From positions 167,163,226 through 167,227,225 of the forward strand of contig OV884011.1 in the NCBI GenBank assembly GCA_930367205.1: a DNA stretch of 64,000 bases. Reading direction: 5' to 3'. The notes beneath the pieces are model-generated. The model saw nothing but the letters and a program-made list of their open reading frames with translations, made no database searches and had not been told where the DNA came from. The stretch comes from Acanthosoma haemorrhoidale. Its lineage: Eukaryota; Arthropoda; Insecta; Hemiptera; Acanthosomatidae. A program made the translations under genes and the position numbers. Of this stretch, positions 56,723-64,000 are shown one piece after another (the first letter of the stretch is position 1; each line of letters begins with the position of its first letter).

Positions 56723-58186
56723 AAGGGTTCCCCAGAATTAACGCAAGATTTGAATTGGCCGCCATTTGTGCCGTAAAGTGCTAGCAACCAAAAAAAAAAA
56801 AACTATTTGACAGCTGACAGTTTAGGGTTAGTAAAAATGGAGCTTTACACGATAGAACAACGTGTCTTTATTGTTGAAGATTATTTCAAAAATAATGAAA
56901 GTTTGGCGGCCACAGTTCGAAAATTTCATACAAAATATGGTCGGAATAGTGTTTTGACTTTGTCGGGTCGTCACTAGGGGGCTCAGTATACCTGGGTATT
57001 CCCCAAGTGGCGAGGAGACGCCCGCCGCGGGCTTGGATCGCTACAACCTCTTAGCCCCCGTCCGGCGAGCGCCCATAAAGAGATAAGGCGGGTGGACCTA
57101 TGGTCTTTCACCTTGGCCGCCGGCCTAGTCGGCAGGGCAGCCTAATTCGTTTTGATCTGACTCCATAAGATCTTTAGAAGGTGTGTGGGCCCCGATAAAG
57201 CACTGTGTTCATGAGAAGAGGTATAGGGTAGGTTTATAGGTAGTTTATGTGGTCTTGGAATGACCACGAATTCACACTCGGTACCTAAGGGTAGGCGAAA
57301 ACCATCCGGATCCCAAAGGCGAGTGTGAACTGGAGAGAGGCAGACTGGATTGCAATGGGAGACACTGCTGGTGAAATTTGCAGGGCCACGGCAACCGTCA
57401 TCCGCGAGGGAGAGGGGTCTCCCAAGGAGGTGCTAGTTTATTGAGACGAAGGCAGAGAATCTCACTAGGAAGGTGTGAGGTCTGGCAAAGCCAGGCTAAA
57501 ACATAGCGAGGTGAGGAGAGAAAGAGATGCAGAGGTAGTTGAATGAGAAGTCCATGGTTTTGAGTAGAGCCGCAGGCGCTCTGACTCAGAGGCTCGGGCT
57601 TATATAGGAGGCCAGCCAGTAGGGTGGGGATAACTCCCCACCTACGACTGTATCCCCACTACTTATCCCCCCACTCTCCGACTAGCGTCATAAGTTTAAT
57701 TTATTAAACATATGGAAAAAATGATAGATATGATATGTTCTGGCCGAGTAGAGGGTGACTTATAATTATTTATAATCAAGAGGTGGCCACAACAAACTTC
57801 ATCAACTGTGAAGAGATTAATTGAAAAATTTAGGGTGACTCGATCAGTTAGAGACACTAAACACACTGGTCGTCCAAAAAACAAGCCGTTGAAATGTCAA
57901 TTTGGAAGTGGTCCGTGAGAGTATTGTTGAAAATCCAGGAACATCAATTCGGCGTCGTAAACACAGTTCTTTGTGCAGAAATTGGATGATATTGATGAGG
58001 CCAATATGTGGTTTCAACAAGATGGTGTATGTGTGCCAGCAAAGTCGTGGAGGCCATTTCCCCGATGTGTTATTCCATAAATAACCCTATCCTATTTACT
58101 TTATAATTCAATAAAAAAATAACAACAAAAATACTAAAAACTGTGTTTTCTATTTAAATCAAACCTTTTAATTCTGGGACTCCCTT
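56723..58186 (+). mobile_element. Tc1/mariner-like DDE transposon, decayed and split by a solo LTR
   Basis: Ends are inverted (AAGGGTTCCCCAGAATTAA on the left; AAGGGAGTCCCAGAATTAA read inversely on the right), with TA on both sides (56721-56722, 58187-58188). The transposase begins with ATG at 56837: MELYTIEQRVFIVEDYF, then LAATVRKFHTKYGR, interrupted at 56960 by a solo LTR. It resumes near 57798 with SSTVKRLIEKFRVTRSVRDT and HTGRPK, the DUF4817-type helix-turn-helix domain of a group of insect transposases. Further on are ENPGTSIRRR and the catalytic-region NMWFQQDG near 57998-58024. Most of the catalytic core is deleted and the frame shifts, so it is inactive. Confidence 0.82.
56961..57794 (-). 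mobile_element. Solo LTR (family S, subtype 2) inside the DDE transposon
   Basis: Starts TGTCGGGTCGTCAC and ends GGTGGCCACAACA, 834 bp. GACTT before it and AACTT after it look like a five-base target duplication with one change; removing the LTR and one copy restores a continuous transposase reading across the site. A TATA-like CTATATAAGCCCG on the - strand near 57595-57610 gives the sense. It matches the 54275 copy closely in inverse orientation. Confidence 0.9.
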
Positions 58187-58188
58187 TA

Positions 58189-60621
58189 AATGACTGTAGC
58201 TTAAACAAACTTTAAGAAAAATAACGATATAATGTGATAAGAATCTTTATTTAGAAAACTTCTTTCCATGCAACAGTTTTAATATTTTAAGAATTTCTTT
58301 TTCCTGAATTTTCGATAATGCCACATTAAGCTGTCGATGGTTTCTAAGATATTTATCGTAAAGTGGGTTTATTAATATCTAGTAACCACATGTAAACTGT
58401 TTAAAATGTTCTCATGAACTTATCGCATCCATTGGAAACTATAGTGGAATGCGAACGTTAACATGGCTGTTAGTAAGCAAAAACAATCTAAACCAACGGC
58501 CGTAGATAAAACAAGGAAATATTTGTCCATAGCTGAACCTGAGCCAGTGAATAGTAAACAGATATTGTAGGCATTGGTAAGATTTTCACACTAAATATAG
58601 CTGGCTGGAATGAAATATTTCCGAAGGCTTGTGCGAATTTATTTTAATCAGAAGACTACTCAATCGTTCCCACCATTTTCTTCCGTCACAAATGTGCCAA
58701 CTCCGGCTCACCACTTCCTTCGTGTTGCCCGCAATTGGCGAACTCTTTATGACCTGTCTCACATCTTTACCTTTTCCTAATAAATGTTATTTTATACTCA
58801 GATGGTATCGAGACTCGAAGTAAAACCGTTTGATGAGCTGTTAATTAATGATCTCAAGGTAGCAAAACACTTTATAAATTTAAAAAACTATCAATAAATG
58901 CACAATTTACAGTAAAGATTACGGAGGGGTGACTGACAAAACCATGTCGGTATTGATTGGGAGGTTGACAACAGTGCCCACCATTCTGGCTTCATTATAT
59001 AGCCTGTTTGGTCTAGGCGGGTTGTTTGTCCTTTAGAAGGTACCCGGTCGGCTGCAGTCGGCCTGGAGTAGATGGTCAAGGCGGATTTTTTGTTATGTAC
59101 TAAGGCTAGTGGACACCTACTAATGGACTATTGCTGAATATATCACCTATCGGGAACCCTAGGTACAGCATTGCCTGCGGGGCGCCTATTATCCCATGTT
59201 TACTTCTATGGCCTTGTTTGCTTTATACCAAGTCGAGCTTTGTCTAAATACAGCGCCGTGAGCTATAAGGTTTCTACTCGGGATCCCCAAAGACTGCCAC
59301 ATTTCGCAACACTACTACAACCTGTGATGGCTGTACTCTTGCGTCCGTTGCCAATATTCCCAAGGGAAATAATGGAAGCTCATTAATAAATTAATGAGTG
59401 ATAACGAAATAAATATTCTTCTATATAGCTTAGTAGGGTCAATTAAATATCCTGAAAAATAATATGCAATATGCATGCGGACTGTAATACTCGCGCATAG
59501 TCATAACAACTGTCATGGAAATTGTATTCACGGTTTGTTTGCAACCCTAGTGTCAAATATGGGAATGATATTTTGTACGGAAGTTTTCCTTGATTCCTCA
59601 AAGCGTATTTTATTGTTATACCATGTAGGGTATACAATTAAAGGTGTTGACGTCCTCCTCGGTGCTGTTAAGTATCAAGTGGCTTTAGTTAAATTTTAAC
59701 ACAAACAAAGTGTGATATATCGTTCTTGACTTTCAGGTTTTTTCCCCTGATGTAACTCCTCTCTGTACAGTTAATAACACGTTTAGCTTGTAACAATGCT
59801 TCATACAAACATAGGAAGGAATGCGGCATTAAAACGTAGTTAAAAGCAAAATACTTAAGGAGGGTAAGATGAGACCGGACTAAATATTTATCGAATGGCA
59901 GACGGTTTTCCATCCTTCGCTAAACAATAGGACCTTTTCATTGGTCGGTTTGATTGATATATTTCTTTCTAGGAGAAGAAGAACAACAAATCATCATTTG
60001 TCAGGCCAACAGCTACAATAAATTACAACTGTTTTTATATCTCGCTGTGTAAAAGACTCGCAGATGTTGGATGTACGGTCCAAACAGCATCTTCACAACT
60101 GTTTGTTTTCACGGAGAATGGCTCCCATCCTCGCTGAGAGTCTTAAACTTAAACTATCTTGGCAATGATACTAATGAAATGGTATTAGATCATATTGAGA
60201 TTAATATTACATAGAATGAACAGTCTTAAACAACGCATGAGCTGGGGATGAAAAAAAAAAAATGCTTGACGATTCGAATGACTTCATGTTCACTTTAGCT
60301 CAAACAAATATTTCACTTTACATACTATTCAGAACGCCGAGATCCTATTCAAAATGATGAAAAAAATATTGTTTTTTTTTTTAAATTCTTCCTAATTAAT
60401 TTATTAAATGACCCCTAGTTGTTTCTCATGTGGTTGTTCTAATTTCAGTATAATCTGGCTATTCAATGGCATTGAATATAAATGAAACAATTATAAATAA
60501 TTACTGCTGTCTGAGTTAAAGTTCCAAACAAAGGAAACTATCATAACATTGTATTAGGGGTAATAAAACAAATAGATAACATTGCACTCACCTGCACCAT
60601 AATCACTAATGAAACATTTTT
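58189..60621. other. No recognisable gene
   Basis: AT-rich with a few GC-richer patches (58970-59090, 59170-59390). Short frames there have no recognisable motif. Confidence 0.45.
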
Positions 60622-60632
60622 TTGATTTTCTT

Positions 60633-60864
60633 TATTATTGAAACTTCTCTAATGTGATAAAATTACTCTTAGTGAGCAATAAGTAATAGTGATAAATGTT
60701 CTCATTCATACAGTATTTACAAACATCCCAGAGACCTCCCGAATCCACACGGCTGTAAGCTCCCTCGTATGCGAAAGAGGAAGCAGAGTCTTGGGAAGTC
60801 CCCCTCCCGTCTCCTCAGTCATCCAAGCCGTATTAGAGAAACTGGCCGTTGCCAGGACTCCCAC
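60633..60864 (-). mobile_element. Jockey-type LINE family J, 3' UTR only, with target-site duplication
   Basis: TTGATTTTCTT at 60622-60632 and 60865-60875 flanks a 232-bp fragment matching the 3' untranslated region of family J (GTGATAAATG.TCTCATTCAT, AGAGGAAGC.GAGTCTTGGGA, AGAGAAACTGGCC.TTGCCAG). Severe 5' truncation; no coding sequence left. Confidence 0.85.
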
Positions 60865-60875
60865 TTGATTTTCTT

Positions 60876-62515
60876 ACAAGACATTTCCTTTGAATATATT
60901 ACTATTTGCTTATAAAAACGGTTTTTTTCACGAAACGTATTATACGGTAAAGCTATTTTATATTAAGTTCAAAATTATAATTGAATCGTCAAAAAAATTC
61001 CCATGAATCGATTTAAAAGGCTCGTTATCGGTGAAAAACAAAAAATGTCAGATTAATATTTCTTATAAACTAGCTTAAGAACTAATACAACTTGAAACTA
61101 ACTTACATTATTATTATTTTCTAACGTCGGCCATTATTAAATTCTTTGATGGATGTTGCGAGATGGTCAGGAGAGCCTGTTATCCATGCTCTTTCTTTTC
61201 TTTCGCAGCAGATAATATTACCTAGTTAAGAAAATTCTTCCCTGAAACTTCACTTGGCTATCACTTATTGCAAATATTCAGTACCACAGCTTGTATGCAG
61301 CTAACTTTTTTCCCCCTTGACCCCTATTTTAAATATTTTTTAAAAATTGTAAATTATAAGCAACAACATAAATGAACTGTGGGTGGCTCCTTCTACTGCG
61401 TAACATGTGCATTTTAAGGAGTGCATAACTTAAAACTAACATTATCTGTTTATGGTTAAAAAGGATGTAACAGGCCTGCCTCCTTCTCACTGGTCATGGC
61501 CCTCTAAATCGCTACTAATGTCACTGCTACCTTTATCAATGCCCTTAACACCTGATGAATACATTTACCCTTGTTTATACAAAACATAGTTTACTAGTAA
61601 ATATAAGTAATAAAAAAAAATAATAATAAAATAATTAGTTCTTTAGATAACACAGTATAATAATAGTATTTCTGGCCTGTAGGGCAATCTATAATTATCA
61701 TTAAAGTGCTTCTGTTTAGATGATCTAAATGTCACTTGTCTGAAGTAGAGCCTCTCCATTGGGGCTTTTTCTTCCAGTTCTCAAACCCCGAGTCAAAGAC
61801 CTTAAGTTGTTAAAGTAGGCCTTAAGAAGGAGGCCTCAAAACTGCTGGATGGTTCTATATTTGTGGTCTGAGGCTTCTATTTCTGAACAATCCATCTGTG
61901 CGTATTGCCCGTTTCTCTTTGAAGTTTACTGCTCCATACACAGTTCTGACTGATGTGAACCTCTACAGCCAGAACAGATGAGTGGAGGTGGTGTTTACTT
62001 TTAAGGGATGGATGAGCTGAGATATGTCAGCCCCGAGGTAATTAACGTATCTGGACGGAGGTGTACTTTGGATCGTTATCAGTAATGTAATTCCCCATTC
62101 AACCCTTATTTACACGAGCGTCCACACAATCATTCTCACAATATGTACAAATACACTTACGCTAGAGACCTCACTACCCCTTTAAAAGTCACGAGGGCAC
62201 TGCCACTATAATCTTTGAGGAGGATTATAGCAATGCGTAAAACGTTTTTGTTAGATTTTGATGGAGTAATCCAGTCCTTCCGCTCAAAATAGCCTTAGAA
62301 TAATATAAAACACTCCCTACTAAGCCACCTCTGCATTGCTCATGGAACACATTCCCTCTAAATTTATAAAGTTTCGTGAAAAACGTATATATCATCTTTA
62401 ATACCACGGCAAGAATGCTATCGAGCCACACCCATAATCTTCCTCGGGGATTGAAGCGGAAACGCCCTCGAAATCTCATCTAGCCAACCCGAAACGTGGT
62501 TTGTTACTTTAACTC
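60876..62515. other. No recognisable gene; part of a dispersed repeat
   Basis: 61225-61575 shares TTCCCTGAAACTTCACT and CTTTATCAATGCCCTTAACACC with 33760-33860, interrupted here by extra sequence. The GC-richer 61740-62110 might be an old retroelement, but no motif is firm enough. Confidence 0.4.
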
Positions 62516-62521
62516 CTGCAG

Positions 62522-62616
62522 TTCCATATTCCCGCTTGGCAGGCGGTACTCTTGTAATGTCCTTTTGTTGTGTAACATTTTCTTGCTATTCAAAGCTGCG
62601 GAAGAAGACATCTTAT
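62522..62616 (+). other. Candidate exon of an unnamed gene
   Basis: A 95-bp stretch between a good acceptor (TTACTTTAACTCCTGCAG) and a donor (CTTAT|GTAAGAT). It is open in the frame reading SCYSKLRKKTSY. No family is recognised, and linkage to the sites at 62999-63361 is inference. Confidence 0.2.
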
Positions 62617-62998
62617 GTAAGATCTGTTATTGACAGTTGGCAGTCCAATAAGAAGTATATTTTTCGCCTTATTGAGCAGGACATAACAATGACATCTTCT
62701 GTATCGACAGGTATCATGTCTTCTTCGTGTCTTCTCAGGAGTAGATTCAATAACACTCATTTTTTCTTTCTTACCCGAGGATTATATCGACAGGTTTAGT
62801 GGTATTATTAGCCGTGGCAGGACACGATGGATATTAATTTTCGTAAGTTTTTTTTTTTTTTTTGGGGGGGGGGGGTGGAATATTACATTAAATTTGTATT
62901 GTTTTATTTATATATCTATTAAATTGTGAGAATGTCTCTGCTTCTCTATCGTAATTCCAAGTCCTTTCAAACTTGAAAGAAATTATTCAATTTTGCAG

Positions 62999-63029
62999 TG
63001 AATGCTGAACCCTCTGCAGCGAAATACAG
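62999..63029 (+). other. Candidate 31-bp internal exon
   Basis: Flanked by TTCAATTTTGCAG and by ACAG|GTAAAG, both close to consensus. In phase 2 it reads NAEPSAAKY. A frame from here into the acceptor at 63141 stays open for 34 further codons (LCGLNSVVRVH..., hydrophobic in the middle) to the TAA at 63244-63246. Joining to 63361 gives an immediate stop. Confidence 0.28.
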
Positions 63030-63140
63030 GTAAAGTTATATATTGGGAAATATCTGTAAATAAATCTGAATACATAGTTTTCAGAAGAGTCTGTAACTAA
63101 TATATCAACTCCTCATCTTTCTTTTTTTTTTAACTTTTAG

Positions 63141-63246
63141 ACTATGTGGATTGAATTCTGTAGTGCGTGTGCATTGTATAGCGGTGTTGCCTGTTTTCTA
63201 CTTATTAAAAGCTTTAATAAGTGAATATTTATATTCGTTTTCATAA
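63141..63246 (+). other. Candidate terminal coding exon
   Basis: Preceded by a strong pyrimidine tract and acceptor (CTTTTTTTTTTAACTTTTAG). In the phase set by the 63029 donor it encodes 34 residues with a hydrophobic segment (CIAVLPVFYLLKALI) and a stop. The product is unknown; it could equally be intronic. Confidence 0.25.
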
Positions 63247-63360
63247 ATTTTCCTTCTATTACTTATTATATTCACGTAAATTTATTCTTACTATTTTCCT
63301 TATAAGATAGTAATATTTGTTATTTTAATTCCAATTAAAACATTTATTTTTCTGTTTCAG

Positions 63361-63620
63361 ATAGGCGAGAAATGAAAAAAAGAAAAGAAAATATGAAGAC
63401 AATGAACTTGGAAAATGTTTAAGTGAGCTAGCGGACATTCACGATTGTTATACGGACTTCATACGGTTTGAAGTGTGAACAAGCCCAAAAAACAATGCCA
63501 AATAAGAGAAGCACAATACTTTGTGATTTTTACATTGAAAGCGTGTTGTGAGAAAATGATTTTGTACATATACTGCCTTTACAAAAAATAATAATAAAAG
63601 CGAAGGTGTACATTTTTAAG
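63361..63620 (+). other. Candidate terminal (3' UTR) exon with poly(A) signal
   Basis: Acceptor CATTTATTTTTCTGTTTCAG just before 63361, no good donor downstream, and AATAAA at 63593-63598 followed by a GT/T-rich stretch. The arrangement fits the last exon of a + strand transcript. No frame of useful length starts inside. Confidence 0.3.
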
Positions 63621-64000
63621 GTTTTACTTGTATTTTTTTTCTTACTTTACTTTATTATAAGAACAAAAAAAATCACTGAAAAAAAACAAAATAAAAGTTT
63701 GCTCTTTTTTGTTATTTTGTCTGTTAGTGTGTGACCATTATTTGATCCTTGTCTGATAATGACGGCTGTGGAATGCCTCTATTATTATTATCTGAACGGG
63801 ACCATCTCGAAACACTGGCCGGATATCGTTTAAGGGAAATTGAGTTATAGTGCACGCTCGAGTCATTCTGTTCTCACTTTCGAGATCTGTCTCACTTAGT
63901 GACTCTCCGTTGTATATAAATATACTATTATATAATTATCAGTATATAAATACTGTATAATTATATATATCTATTTACGCGGCAAGATGGCCATTTTGAA
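63621..64000. other. No recognisable gene
   Basis: AT-rich to the window edge; nothing supported. Confidence 0.5.

Noticed and set aside
61740..62110. Old reverse transcriptase on the - strand (a YLGADIS-like piece)
   Set aside because: Only one short resemblance, with stops around it and no ordered second motif.

Overview
The window reads as AT-rich insect nuclear DNA. Its one gene that can be named is the 3' half of an innexin (gap-junction) gene, closest in motif content to insect shaking-B (shakB), on the + strand. Three exons with matching splice phases lie at 11739-11958, 15486-15774 and 18761-18986 and encode the last 244 residues. The first half of the protein must lie upstream of the window. 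An insect, perhaps hemipteran, host is an inference from the innexin and from the mixture of mariner, Jockey-like and LTR elements; the species cannot be named from this sequence.

Almost everything else that can be identified is mobile DNA. From left to right: a decayed mellifera-type mariner (1969-2850); unexplained coding-like frames on the - strand (5100-5660); LINE fragments (7896-8718); a diverged 255-bp tandem duplication (8961-9470); a Harbinger-like MITE (9743-10315); a decayed Jockey copy (10740-11475); the innexin exons, with a LINE, a second mariner, a tRNA-derived SINE and a sense-oriented solo LTR in the introns; and a Jockey copy with target-site duplications (20725-21389).

The 22.6-32.1 kb block is the most structured part. 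A LINE (family A) contains a solo LTR, which contains a tandem retrotransposon built LTR-gag-LTR-gag-LTR (23540-29081). That element has a 2465-bp period, no visible sequence difference between units, and gag but no pol. Next to it is another family A LINE interrupted by a less decayed LINE (family B, 29820-32148) that carries a complete reverse transcriptase domain.

The right half holds more solo LTRs (34034-34845, 39676-40292, 44915-45240, 54275-55013, 56961-57794), LINE tails with target-site duplications (32674-32720, 47732-48261, 60633-60864), tRNA-like SINE boxes, a diverged 0.3-kb tandem repeat (41776-42710), a head-to-head pair of mariner halves (50155-50997), and a DDE transposon split by a solo LTR (56723-58186). 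At the right edge (62999-63600) well-formed splice signals and a poly(A) signal suggest the 3' end of a second + strand gene that I cannot name.

No CRISPR array, rRNA, intact tRNA gene or bacterial-type operon is visible. The most unusual systems here are the tandem gag-only retroelement and its nesting, the LTR placed just upstream of the last innexin exon, and the inverted mariner pair.
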